DNA from: JAPLUA01 sp964625855
GTDB lineage: Bacteria > Verrucomicrobiota > Verrucomicrobiia > Limisphaerales > UBA8199
Reading direction: 5' to 3'
Assembly (NCBI GenBank): GCA_964625855.1
Contig: CAZVFC010000048.1
Location: forward strand, 10,651-74,650
DNA: 64,000 nucleotides
This document shows positions 54,819-63,901 of the stretch, piece after piece (position 1 is the stretch's first letter; each line of letters starts with the position of its first letter). The position numbers and the translations under genes are program-made. The notes under the pieces were generated by a model. The model saw only the letters and a list, made by a program, of their open reading frames with translations, did no database searches and was not told the origin of the DNA.

Positions 54819-55748
54819 ATGGAAAGAATCGTCATCATCGGCTCCGGTTGCGCCGGACTGACGGCTGCACTCTATACCGCCCGGGCGAATTTGCGTCCAT
54901 TGGTGCTCACCGGCACTCAACCGGGAGGCTTGCTGACTACCACAACCGTAGTTGAGAATTATCCCGGATTCCCCGAGGGCATAGACGGCTATGAACTGAT
55001 GGCCCGGATGCAGAAACAAGCCGAACGATTTGGGGCGCGCGTCAAGTTCGGCGCCGTCGAGGCGGTGGACCTTTCCCGACAGCCCTTTGGCCTAACGGTT
55101 GACGGCGAACCGATTCAAAGCGAGACCGTGATCATCGCCACTGGTGCCAGCCACCGCCGGCTTGGCCTCGAGAGCGAGCACAAGCTGGAGAACAAAGGGG
55201 TTACCTATTGTGCCACTTGCGACGGAGCGTTACCGATCTTCCGGAATCAACCGCTGGCGGTTGTGGGCGGTGGGGATTCAGCCTGCGAAGAGGCGATGTA
55301 CCTGACACGGTTTGGCTCGGTCGTTTACCTTATCCATCGCCGCGACAAATTGCGAGCCTCAGCGCTGATGGCGGAGCGGGCGCTCTCCAACTCCAAAATC
55401 CAGCCTATCTGGGATTCGGTCGTAACCGAGGTCCTCGACGTGCAACAAGACAAGGTCACGGGCGTACGAGTGAAGAACGTTAAGACAGACCAGGGGACCG
55501 TAGTAGGCTGCGCCGGCTTATTCGTCGCCATTGGACACACTCCAAATACTCAGCTCTTCAAGGGCATCGTGGACATGGATGAAAACGGTTATCTCACGCC
55601 CCGCAACGGCACGGCTACCAACGTCCCGGGCGTGTTTGCAGCGGGTGACTGTGCCGATCGTGTCTATCGCCAGGCGGTTACCGCAGCCGGACTGGGCTGC
55701 GCGGCCGCCCTGGAAGCGGAGCGCTACCTCGCATCAAGAAGCCTATGA
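54819..55748 (+). CDS. trxB: Thioredoxin-disulfide reductase
   Basis: 309 residues, the usual length. FAD motif GSGCAGLTAALYTAR at the N-terminus (the usual GSGPAG here reads GSGCAG), the redox-active CATCDG, the NADPH motif GGGDSACEEAMYL, and FAAGDCADRVYRQAVTAAG at the C-terminus. It reduces thioredoxin with NADPH in the cytoplasm. The UroD-family gene follows by 27 bp. Confidence 0.95.
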   Translation: MERIVIIGSGCAGLTAALYTARANLRPLVLTGTQPGGLLTTTTVVENYPGFPEGIDGYELMARMQKQAERFGARVKFGAVEAVDLSRQPFGLTVDGEPIQSETVIIATGASHRRLGLESEHKLENKGVTYCATCDGALPIFRNQPLAVVGGGDSACEEAMYLTRFGSVVYLIHRRDKLRASALMAERALSNSKIQPIWDSVVTEVLDVQQDKVTGVRVKNVKTDQGTVVGCAGLFVAIGHTPNTQLFKGIVDMDENGYLTPRNGTATNVPGVFAAGDCADRVYRQAVTAAGLGCAAALEAERYLASRSL

Positions 55749-55775
55749 TGGCCGATTAGTGCCAATATCAGCAAT

Positions 55776-57008
55776 ATGACTTCGCGCGAACGCGTTCTTG
55801 CCGCCCTGAATCACCAGGAATCCGACCGCGTGCCGGTGGACCTGTCCGGTCACCGTTCCTCGGGTATCTCCGCTATGGCTTACGCGCGCTTGCGCGACCA
55901 CCTCGGCTTGCCGAGGAAACCCATCCGCGTCTATGACCCGGTGCAGCAGCTCGCCATCGTGGATGAGGACGTTTTGCAGCGGTTCCACGTGGACACCATG
56001 GAACTGGGCCGCGCCTTTGCGCTGGAGGACAAGTATTGGACCGAGTGGACGCTGCCGGACGGGACGCCTTGCCTGATGCCCGCTTGGGCAAAACCCGAGC
56101 GCCACGATGGCGAGTGGGTGCTGCGTTCTCAGGCCAGTCGGCGCGTGATCGCCCGCATGCCGGAGAACGTCTGGTATTTCGAGCAGGCCCACTACCCGTT
56201 TCTCGAACAGGATGACCTCGACCACATCGAAGCGGCAGTGCCCGAAGCCATGTGGACGGCCGTCGCCTCCCCACCCGGCCCCATCGTCACCGGACCGGAT
56301 GGCCCGCAGGTCTTGCAGGATGGCGCGCGCCGGTTGCGCCAGCAGACGGACCGGGCGATCATCGGTCTGTTCGGCGGAAACCTGCTCGAGTTCGGCCAAT
56401 TCCTCTACCGCAACGACAACTTCTTCATGCTCCTAGCCGGTGAACCGGAGCGCGCTCACCGGTTTCTGGACAAGCTGCTGGAGATTCACCTGCGCAACTT
56501 GGACAGTTTCCTCGCCGCGGCGGGTGATTCCATTGACGTGATCCTTTTTGGCGATGACCTGGGCATGCAATCGGGTCCGCAAGTCTCGCCCCTCATGTAT
56601 CGCGAGTTCTTCAAGCCGCGCGAGCAGGTAATGTGGAAGCGAGTAAAGCAACGGACGCCGCACCTCCGAATCATGCTGCACTGCTGCGGTGGCGTCCGAG
56701 AGATCCTCCCTGACCTGATAGACGCGGGTCTGGATGCCATCAACCCCGTCCAAATCACCTGCCGCGGCATGGACGCCCCAGGCCTCAAGCGCGATTTCGG
56801 CGCCCAAATGACCTTCTGGGGCGGCGGCTGCGACACGCGAGATGTGCTGGCCAAGGGCACCCCGGCGCAGGTCCGCGAGCATGTCCGCAGGCAGGTGGAC
56901 ATTTGGCGGCCGGGCGGCGGGTTCGTCTTCCAGCAGGTCCACAACATCATGGCCGACGTGCCGCCCGCTAACATCGTGGCGATGTACGCCGCGATACACC
57001 AGTGCTGA
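55776..57008 (+). CDS. Uroporphyrinogen decarboxylase-family protein (MtaA/CmuA-like)
   Basis: 410 residues. MTSRERVLAALNHQESDRVPV is the typical start of the UroD/methyltransferase superfamily, and IMLHCCGGVREILPDLIDAGLDAINPVQ is the conserved HxCG block; WGGGCDTRDVLAKGTPAQVR follows. The Cys/His set resembles corrinoid methyltransferase-type members (MtaA/CmuA) more than haem-pathway HemE. The acceptor is unknown. Confidence 0.85.
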   Translation: MTSRERVLAALNHQESDRVPVDLSGHRSSGISAMAYARLRDHLGLPRKPIRVYDPVQQLAIVDEDVLQRFHVDTMELGRAFALEDKYWTEWTLPDGTPCLMPAWAKPERHDGEWVLRSQASRRVIARMPENVWYFEQAHYPFLEQDDLDHIEAAVPEAMWTAVASPPGPIVTGPDGPQVLQDGARRLRQQTDRAIIGLFGGNLLEFGQFLYRNDNFFMLLAGEPERAHRFLDKLLEIHLRNLDSFLAAAGDSIDVILFGDDLGMQSGPQVSPLMYREFFKPREQVMWKRVKQRTPHLRIMLHCCGGVREILPDLIDAGLDAINPVQITCRGMDAPGLKRDFGAQMTFWGGGCDTRDVLAKGTPAQVREHVRRQVDIWRPGGGFVFQQVHNIMADVPPANIVAMYAAIHQC

Positions 57009-57163
57009 GGTCGCGGCTCGCTCACGGCGGTAACGGCGCTTATCCCTGCCTCGACCCCCACGATGACTCTGGCTCCGCCTGTAACCTCTGCAGCCTGGTT
57101 TCCGTATACCTTTTTGAAACCTAATGCCGTTGAGCACCAAACCGAAAACATGACGACCGAATT

Positions 57164-58132
57164 ATGAAAAGAAACCACTGGAAAGCCACCCTCTTCGCCG
57201 GCTGTGTTGTGGCGGCAGCATCCACCAGCATTGCCACCCCGCTGCGCCGAGCCGATATCGCCGCCAACCCCGCCTGGGTTGCGCACCTGGACTTTGACCG
57301 CCTGCGCCCCACCGCGATTGGTCAGTATGTTCTCAGCGAGATGAACAAGCCTGAAGCCCAGGCCAAGCTGGCGGCCTTCCAGGCCATCGTCAGCTTTGAC
57401 CTTCGCACACAACTGCACGGCGCAACTGCCTACAGCTCCGGCCCTGCCCCAGAAGACGGCATCCTGCTCGTTTACGCGGATTTCGACGCCGATCGCCTGG
57501 TGACGCTTGCCAAGGCGGCGAAGGATTCTCAGAACAACATTTACAAGAACCACGTCATCTATAATTGGATTGACGACAAGAAGAAGGAGAAGAACGGGGT
57601 CAAGCCGCGTGTCTATGCTGCCATTGCCGGCGCGCGCGTTGTCATCGGCCAGCGTGAGGAACGGGTTGCCCGGGCGCTGGATGTCCTCGACAGTGCCTCG
57701 TCGAGCCTGGCTGCTTCCGCCTCGCTGCCCGAGTTGGGCGCGCCCGGAACCACTAGTTTCCTTGAAGCGGCTGCCAGTCGTTTTGACCTGCCCGCCGCAG
57801 ATCCCAACGCGGCCATGTTTCGGCTCTCCAGACAGGGGCGGCTTCAGCTCGCCGAATCCCAGGGAACGCTCAATGGGCTGCTATCCCTTGAAGCAAAAGA
57901 CGACGAGGTTGCCGGTCATATTGCATCCATCGCCCAAGGCCTTATCGCCCTCCTAAAACTGCAGCAGGATAAGCCGGAATCGGTTAAACTCGCTCAGGCC
58001 CTCGCCCTCAACCAGGATGGCCCCCGCGTTGACATCAGCTTGACTTTGTCCGCCAGCGACTTCGTCGAAATGGTCAAGGCGGGCGCCGCTCGCGAGGCGC
58101 AAAAGAAGGCGGAGAAAGCGACAGCGAACTAA
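57164..58132 (+). CDS. Secreted hypothetical protein
   Basis: 322 residues with signal peptide (MKRNHWKATLFAGCVVAAAS). The mature part begins RRADIAANPAWVAHLDFDRL and continues with paired alpha/beta segments, SRQGRLQLAESQGTLNGLL and ending AREAQKKAEKATAN. Similar proteins occur widely in Verrucomicrobiota and Planctomycetota without known function. It lies 70 bp upstream of the ECF sigma gene. Confidence 0.65.
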   Translation: MKRNHWKATLFAGCVVAAASTSIATPLRRADIAANPAWVAHLDFDRLRPTAIGQYVLSEMNKPEAQAKLAAFQAIVSFDLRTQLHGATAYSSGPAPEDGILLVYADFDADRLVTLAKAAKDSQNNIYKNHVIYNWIDDKKKEKNGVKPRVYAAIAGARVVIGQREERVARALDVLDSASSSLAASASLPELGAPGTTSFLEAAASRFDLPAADPNAAMFRLSRQGRLQLAESQGTLNGLLSLEAKDDEVAGHIASIAQGLIALLKLQQDKPESVKLAQALALNQDGPRVDISLTLSASDFVEMVKAGAAREAQKKAEKATAN

Positions 58133-58201
58133 TTCGCTCTTTCCCGGGCTTTGCGGTATGGATAGAATCAGACTGGGCGAAGGCGACCATGTCAGGCCGC
58201 C

Positions 58202-58864
58202 TTGCTCGCGGCACATTTGAATTCCGAACTCCAGTCGCTCGCGGATGAGGAACTGGCCCGGCAAACCCAGGCCGGCTCACTGGATGCCTTCGAAGAACTG
58301 GTTTCCCGCTACGAAGGCCGGATCTACGCCTTTGCCCTGCAGCTCTGCCGCAATCCGGCCGATGCCGCCGAAATCGTGCAGGAGACCTTCCTGAAGGCGT
58401 ACCGCACCATTGCCCTGTATAATCCGAACCGCGGCTTTCCTCCGTGGCTGTTCACCATCGCCCGGCATAAATGCATTGACCATCACCGCGCTGCGCCGCC
58501 GTTGGCGGATGCGTCTGTGCCCGACCGCGCTCATGGCGCTGACCCATCGGAGGTGCTAGCCTCGCAGGAAGACAAGGATTGCCTATGGGCGCTCGCGCGC
58601 CGGGTGTTGCCTCCCGCCCAGTTCCAGGCCCTCTGGCTCAGCTACGGCGCAGAAATGAAGATCGGAGACATCGCACGCGTGCTCGGGCGAACCCGGACCC
58701 ATATCAAGGTGATGCTCTTCCGCGCGCGCCGCACGCTCCGCCGCGAGCTGGAACAACCCGGACCCGCCTTCCTGTGTGTGACTCCGACGGCAGGGCACGC
58801 TCACCCCGCCTGCCGCGGCGGTGGGGATTTACTCCGTACGGCACGCTCGCCGAGCGCGCCCTAA
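58202..58864 (+). CDS. ECF-type RNA polymerase sigma factor
   Basis: About 220 residues from a TTG start at 58202; the precise start is uncertain. Region 2: DAFEELVSRYEGRIYAFA and DAAEIVQETFLKAYRTI, then PPWLFTIARHKCIDHHR. Region 4: FQALWLSYGAEMKIGDIARVL and RTRTHIKVMLFRARRTLRREL. The target promoter is unknown. The next gene starts 18 bp downstream and is a likely anti-sigma partner. Confidence 0.88.
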   Translation: MLAAHLNSELQSLADEELARQTQAGSLDAFEELVSRYEGRIYAFALQLCRNPADAAEIVQETFLKAYRTIALYNPNRGFPPWLFTIARHKCIDHHRAAPPLADASVPDRAHGADPSEVLASQEDKDCLWALARRVLPPAQFQALWLSYGAEMKIGDIARVLGRTRTHIKVMLFRARRTLRRELEQPGPAFLCVTPTAGHAHPACRGGGDLLRTARSPSAP

Positions 58865-58881
58865 CTGCAAGAACGGCACCC

Positions 58882-59376
58882 ATGCGCTTGTTATTCTCGA
58901 AATATCAAATCTGCGCTGCACTGGATGCGGCGCGAACCCTGCGGCCCCCTGTTCAACGCAAAGTGGCTGCCAACGATGAGCTTCGCCGCTTTGCCCAAGA
59001 CTTGGCCGCGCTGGACGGGGCTTTGAGAAGCTCCGTGCCGAAACCGGGGACGCCGCCCGCCCTCCACGCTTCGATCATGCGCGCCGTTCGGAGGGTTGGG
59101 CGCATGGTCCCGCCGGCACGCAAGTCATCCGTAGTGCGCTGGTTGCCGGCCCCTGCCGTCGCGGTGTTGGTGTGCGCTTTATTGGCCTGGCACGTCGCGT
59201 CGGTGCGGGCACCCTCGCGAACGGTCCTTTCGCATGCCACCACCGTGTTGGTGACCAGTGGAGAAATCACGCGGAGAGTTCCGGCCACGGCCCTGAGCCC
59301 GCTCACGCAGGAGTGGCAGCGACTCCACCAGGATCTGGATAGGACCGCTGAGCTCCTGCTCGCTACGCTGCCCTAA
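58882..59376 (+). CDS. Single-pass membrane protein, probable anti-sigma partner
   Basis: A start at 58882 gives MRLLFSKYQICAALDAARTL; 164 residues. An N-terminal cytoplasmic helical part (RRFAQDLAALDGALR) is followed by one TM helix (VRWLPAPAVAVLVCALLAWHV) and a short outer part. The gene position right after an ECF sigma factor and the topology suggest an anti-sigma or related regulator. No zinc-binding HxxxCxxC motif is visible, so the assignment is by context only. Confidence 0.55.
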   Translation: MRLLFSKYQICAALDAARTLRPPVQRKVAANDELRRFAQDLAALDGALRSSVPKPGTPPALHASIMRAVRRVGRMVPPARKSSVVRWLPAPAVAVLVCALLAWHVASVRAPSRTVLSHATTVLVTSGEITRRVPATALSPLTQEWQRLHQDLDRTAELLLATLP

Positions 59377-59522
59377 TCGCCGACGTACCTCTTTGCTCCG
59401 CACCCGTCTGGAGCCAGGTTGTATTCTCGCACAAGCGGCCTCTCAACCGGTTGACGTGATGATGCTCCCCTTCGCGCCCTAGACCAGGGACAAATCGCGT
59501 TCTGATTGGAGAGGCTGGCGCC

Positions 59523-59843
59523 TCAATGATTGGCGGCTATCTCGTTTTCCTCGGTCTTCTCACCATAGTCAAAGTCTCCCAGGCCTCGCGTAAAAGTGGC
59601 CTTGCCGGGAGCTACCACCAGCGCCTCGGCGGTGGACTTGATCGTCTTCGAGATGGCGGCAAACGGCAGGGCCGCCACGAAGATCGCGCTGCCCACCACC
59701 GTCGTGGCAAAAAGCGCCGGCCGCATAATCACCGCGTCAGCGGCCACCGCCAAGGTGTCTTCCTCAGGGGCTGCGAGGGCTGGAGTGGTAGTTGCACAGC
59801 CGATTGCGGCCGCACATACAATGGTCATTACTCTTGTTCTCAT
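59523..59843 (-). CDS. Small exported hypothetical protein
   Basis: A start at 59843 gives MRTRVMTIVCAAAIGCATTT then ALAAPEED, a signal peptide; 106 residues. One more hydrophobic helix (ALFATTVVGSAIFVAALPFA) and a C-terminal VVAPGKATFTRGLGDFDYGE match a family of small envelope proteins found widely in Proteobacteria (often mislabelled as multidrug transporters). Function unknown. Confidence 0.65.
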   Translation of the reverse strand: MRTRVMTIVCAAAIGCATTTPALAAPEEDTLAVAADAVIMRPALFATTVVGSAIFVAALPFAAISKTIKSTAEALVVAPGKATFTRGLGDFDYGEKTEENEIAANH

Positions 59844-60151
59844 AATTTGACTTGCGCTATTCCAACCGTCACACAAGCCGGCGCGAAGTTCAATCACGTC
59901 TTTCGCGAATGAATACGGACTTGTATCGGGTAAATGCCCGACAAAGGTCAACGCCTTGAAGGTTCGCTGACATTCTATACGCCCAATCCGGGGAGCTTGA
60001 GAGGGATCGAGAGAAATCATGGTTTATCGCAACACCCGGCGCGATGCGGCTCAGATGCCGCGACCGAGAGCGGCTGGGGAAGCCACGGACGGGTCTAAGG
60101 GGCGCCTCGAATTTTGTTGCGCTCCGTTGCGCCTCATGAGATTTCGGTGTT
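59844..60151. other. Divergent intergenic region
   Basis: 308 bp between a minus- and a plus-strand gene with no gene recognised. A G-poor run near 59920-60020 may hold promoters; no boxes assigned. Confidence 0.35.
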
Positions 60152-61357
60152 GTGGCTGACAATACCTGCCTACGCTCATTCGCGGCCGGCGATCACGGAC
60201 CGGGGCCACTGGCCTGGTTCGCCGGCATGATTGATCACTGCTACGACTACGCCGAAAGCGCCAAAGCGGCGGGCCGGCCGATCGTTGGGATCATGTGCGA
60301 ATTTACCCCGCGAGAAATCATTCTGGCGGCGGGCGGGGTGCCGGTCTGTTTATGCGGCGGATCGGCGGACACCATCCCGGCAGCGGAGCAGGTTCTACCT
60401 GCCAACCTCTGCCCACTCATCAAGTCCACCTTCGGCTACCATGTCACGGGCAAGAATCCGTTTCTGAACTGGGCGGATCTGGTCGTGGCGGAGACCACTT
60501 GCGACGGCAAGAAGAAGATGTTTGAGCTACTGGGCGCCACTAAGCCGATGTATGTGCTGGAACTGCCGCAAAAGGCGGACGACACGGCCTCTTTCGAACA
60601 CTGGGTGCTCGAGATGCACAGGTTCCGGGAGCACGTGGCCGCCCGATTCAAGGCACAGATCACTGATGAGGCGTTGGTTAACGCCATCCAACTGATGAAC
60701 CGCGAGCGCAGTTTACGCCGCCAGTTGGCTGACCTCCAGATCGCTGACCCGCCACCCTTCACCGGCCGGGAGTTGCTGGACTTCAAGAGCATTATCTCTG
60801 GCATCGAGGCCGACCTCCAGCAGTACGAGCGCGCCCTCGAGCAGTATGGACCACCAAACGACCAGACCGATGCATCCCGCACCGCGCACCACGCTCCCGC
60901 CATTCGCGTTCTACTGACCGGCGTTCCCCTGGTGCATGGCGCCGAGCGGGTACTCGAATTGATTGAAGGCTGCGGCGCGGCCGTGGTCTGCATGGAGAAC
61001 TGCACCGGCCTTAAGCCAATCCTCGAAGACGTGGACCTGGACAGCGAACCGGACCCGGTCAGAGCCATCGCTCGAAAGTATTACCACCTCCCCTGCTCGG
61101 TTATGACGCCCAACCCAAGGCGCTTCGAGAGCCTGCGCGCCTTGGTGGCGAAGTTCCGGCCACAGTGCGTTATTGAGCTGGTTTGGCAGGCCTGCATTAC
61201 TTACGACGTTGAGTCTTACCAGGTACGCAAGCTCGCCGAAGAAGAGTTGCGCCTGCCCTACCTCAAGATTACCACCGATTACTCGTCGTCGGATTCCGCC
61301 CGCATCACTACCCGAGTGGAGGCGCTGCTTGAGACGGTGCGGGGGAGGCCCGGCTGA
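60152..61357 (+). CDS. 2-hydroxyacyl-CoA dehydratase-like / double-cubane cluster protein
   Basis: 401 residues from a GTG start. PIVGIMCEFTPREIILAAGG, PVCLCGGSADTI, NLCPLIKSTFGY and VVAETTCDGKKKMFELL match the D-component family of 2-hydroxyacyl-CoA dehydratases and, most closely in flavour, the single-subunit double-cubane-cluster proteins (YjiM-like). The repeated Cys residues should bind Fe-S clusters. Such proteins perform low-potential reductions driven by an ATP-dependent activase, which is the next gene. Substrate unknown. Confidence 0.85.
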   Translation: MADNTCLRSFAAGDHGPGPLAWFAGMIDHCYDYAESAKAAGRPIVGIMCEFTPREIILAAGGVPVCLCGGSADTIPAAEQVLPANLCPLIKSTFGYHVTGKNPFLNWADLVVAETTCDGKKKMFELLGATKPMYVLELPQKADDTASFEHWVLEMHRFREHVAARFKAQITDEALVNAIQLMNRERSLRRQLADLQIADPPPFTGRELLDFKSIISGIEADLQQYERALEQYGPPNDQTDASRTAHHAPAIRVLLTGVPLVHGAERVLELIEGCGAAVVCMENCTGLKPILEDVDLDSEPDPVRAIARKYYHLPCSVMTPNPRRFESLRALVAKFRPQCVIELVWQACITYDVESYQVRKLAEEELRLPYLKITTDYSSSDSARITTRVEALLETVRGRPG

Positions 61358-61363
61358 GACCGT

Positions 61364-62155
61364 ATGATTCACGCCGGCATAGACGCAGGCTCGCGCGCCA
61401 CGAAGGTCGTGCTGTTCGACTCCGAACACTCGCGCATTGTTGGTTCTGCCCTCGCCGACCAAGGCATTGAGCAGCAGCGATTGGCCGCGCAACTGTTGGA
61501 AAGGGCGTGCCAGGAGGCGCAGGTGGAACGGGCTGCCGTCGGGAACATCGTCGCCACCGGCTATGGCCGCAACGCCGTGCGGTTCGCGGACACGACCATT
61601 ACGGAAATCACCTGCCACGCCCGAGGCGTGCATCACCTGCTGCCGGAAGCCCGTACCATCATCGAGATCGGCGGCCAGGACAGCAAGTTCATCACCCTCG
61701 AAGACGGCGGTCACGTGCGAGATTTTGCCATGAACGACCGCTGCGCCGCCGGCAGTGGCCGATTTCTGGAAGTCGTCGCCACCCGACTGGGGGTGGATCT
61801 GGCCACGCTGGGAGAGCTAAGCCGAGAATGCCGGCACGCCGCGCTGATAAGCAGCATGTGCGTAGTGTTCGCCGAGACAGAGATTATTGGCCTCCTCGCC
61901 GAAGGCGTTGCGCCGCCGGACATCGCTGCGGGTGTGCAGAATGCCATCGCCCAGCGCGTCGCCGGGTTGGCGGGACGATCGGTCGCACCACCGGTTTGCT
62001 TCACCGGCGGAGTGGCGCTCCAATCGGGCATGGTGCGCGCTCTGGAAACCGCCCTGGCCTGCACAGTGCAGGTGTCGCCGCTGCCTCAATACACCGGTGC
62101 TCTGGGCGCCGCCATCCTCGCTGGGCGCCAGCCGCGCGACCGGGGAAGGCTTTAA
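61364..62155 (+). CDS. Dehydratase activase (BadF/BcrA/HgdC-type ATPase)
   Basis: 263 residues. ASKHA-fold motifs: GIDAGSRATKVVLFD at the N-terminus, ATGYGRNAVRFAD, EIGGQDSKFI, and DRCAAGSGRFLEVVA carrying the cluster Cys, then SSMCVVFAETEIIGLL. This is the homodimeric [4Fe-4S] ATPase that injects low-potential electrons into 2-hydroxyacyl-CoA dehydratases or double-cubane proteins. It starts 6 bp after its partner gene, confirming the pair. One start only is plausible (ATG at 61364). Confidence 0.92.
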   Translation: MIHAGIDAGSRATKVVLFDSEHSRIVGSALADQGIEQQRLAAQLLERACQEAQVERAAVGNIVATGYGRNAVRFADTTITEITCHARGVHHLLPEARTIIEIGGQDSKFITLEDGGHVRDFAMNDRCAAGSGRFLEVVATRLGVDLATLGELSRECRHAALISSMCVVFAETEIIGLLAEGVAPPDIAAGVQNAIAQRVAGLAGRSVAPPVCFTGGVALQSGMVRALETALACTVQVSPLPQYTGALGAAILAGRQPRDRGRL

Positions 62156-62264
62156 CGCCGCTTCGGGTGTCCCTGCTGCTGCGACATCCCTGGCGCAGCC
62201 TTGCGGGGATGCCGCCCGTGACATCCTGATTCCCGGCTTGCACGCGCTGCTCGGCGAGGTCGCA

Positions 62265-63572
62265 TCACTCCGCAAGGGGTGCTGGCATGACGAGAACCTT
62301 GTCCACACGGTGGCGGTCCATATCCAGAACCTCGAAGACATAACCGTGCGCCTCAAAGGTTTCCCCTTCCTTCGGCATGTGACCCAAGCGTTTGACGATG
62401 TACCCGGCGAGGGTCTGGTAGTCTTTGTTCTCCTGATCTTCGACCCTGAATCCCGGCAGCGCCTGTTCCACTCGCTCAATCTCGATCATCGCATCAATCA
62501 GCCACGAACCGTCCGGCCGCCTCGCCGCCGCCGGCTTGGCGCGCTCATCCTGCGAGGGAAAATCCCCCACAATGGCTTCCATCACATCGTTCAGGGTCAC
62601 AAGGCCCACGATGCCGCCGAACTCATCCGCCACCAGCGCCAGGTGTTTGCCGCTCTTCTTGAAGGTCTCTACCAGTTGGAGCACGTTCTGCGTCGCCGGC
62701 ACCATCAACGGCGGCACCATCAGGTCCTTCAGGTTCACACCCACTCCCGCCGCCAGGTTCGCGTAGATCGCCTTCACCGACACCACCCCGACCACGTGGT
62801 CGCGATCACCTTTGTAGATCGGGAAATAGGAGTGCCCGCTGACGACAATCTTGTGCCAGACTGTCTCGTGCGGGTCGTCGCGATTCAGCCAGATGACTTT
62901 CGGGCGGGGGGTCATGATGTCTTGCGTCATTAACAGGTCCAGGTCAAGCACGCTTGTCACAATGTCACTCTCAACTTTCTGGAACGCGCCCGCCCGCAAG
63001 CCCTCCTGCATCAGGATCTTTACCTCCTCTTCGCTGACCACGGCTGCCTTGTGCGGCCGGATCGCCAGCAAGCGCAGCAGGGCGTCGGTCGAGAAGCTCA
63101 GGAATCTCACCACTGGCCAGGTAAGCGCCGAAAGGACCTGCATCAGCCTCGCCATGCGCATAGAGATGCCTTCGGGATTGCCCAGGCCGATACGCTTGGG
63201 AACGAGTTCCCCCACCACCAGGGAAGCATACGTGATCACCAGCACCACAATCCCCAGCCCAATAGCGTCGCTATAGGCCGCGAGCCAGGCCACCCCCTTC
63301 AATGTCCTTGCGATTTCCTTGGCGATGGTCGCCCCGCCGAAAGCGCCCGCAAGGATGCCCACCAGCGAAATGCCGATTTGCACGGTCGAGAGAAACCGGT
63401 TTGGTGACTCGGCCAACTCGAGCGCGATTCTGGCCCGACCATTCCCTGCATTGGCCAGCGCGCGCAGCCGCCCTTTGCGCGCTGCTACGATCGCGATCTC
63501 GGTCATGGCAAACACCCCGTTCAACAGGAGCAGTGCCAGGATGATCGCGACTTCAATGAGCATCGGTTTCAT
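62265..63572 (-). CDS. HlyC/CorC (CNNM/DUF21-CBS) family transporter
   Basis: 435 residues. N-terminal CNNM (DUF21) membrane domain with helices such as VAIILALLLLNGVFAMTEIA and IGISLVGILAGAFGGAT; the CBS pair includes DIMTPRPKVIWLNRDDP; the C-terminal CorC_HlyC domain has YQTLAGYIVKRLGHMP. Members of this family are linked to Mg/Co efflux or are associated with haemolysin-like annotations; the actual substrate is unclear. Convergent with the activase gene. Confidence 0.92.
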   Translation of the reverse strand: MKPMLIEVAIILALLLLNGVFAMTEIAIVAARKGRLRALANAGNGRARIALELAESPNRFLSTVQIGISLVGILAGAFGGATIAKEIARTLKGVAWLAAYSDAIGLGIVVLVITYASLVVGELVPKRIGLGNPEGISMRMARLMQVLSALTWPVVRFLSFSTDALLRLLAIRPHKAAVVSEEEVKILMQEGLRAGAFQKVESDIVTSVLDLDLLMTQDIMTPRPKVIWLNRDDPHETVWHKIVVSGHSYFPIYKGDRDHVVGVVSVKAIYANLAAGVGVNLKDLMVPPLMVPATQNVLQLVETFKKSGKHLALVADEFGGIVGLVTLNDVMEAIVGDFPSQDERAKPAAARRPDGSWLIDAMIEIERVEQALPGFRVEDQENKDYQTLAGYIVKRLGHMPKEGETFEAHGYVFEVLDMDRHRVDKVLVMPAPLAE

Positions 63573-63901
63573 GCCTCCAGATTAACATCCATTATCTCCC
63601 CGTTCACGCCTTAAAGCCGACTTCCTGATCACGGAGTTGAAGGGAGCCTCGATGAGACGCTCTCACTGTCGCAGACTACACTCAACGGAACCTCCCTGGA
63701 TGACGACCCCCGGGCCGCATCATTGCCAGGGCGGAATCGAGAAGAGGGCGAGAACGGTGGTTCCCTGATTGGCGGTGCGAGCGTCGCCAATCACAGGGAC
63801 CAGCCGTCTCCGCCGCTGGATGCGCCTTCTCGTAATGAAGGACCGATTCCGCCAGGCACGGCAGCAGCGGACGCGTGAAAAGATCACACCCGCGGCATCA
63901 A
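63573..63901. other. Intergenic with an imperfect inverted repeat
   Basis: 329 bp without a convincing gene. GGTTCCCTGATTGGCG (about 63751-63766) and its near reverse complement CGCCAATCACAGGGACC (about 63784-63800) form a hairpin that may be another dispersed element or a terminator for the minus-strand gene at the right edge. Confidence 0.45.
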
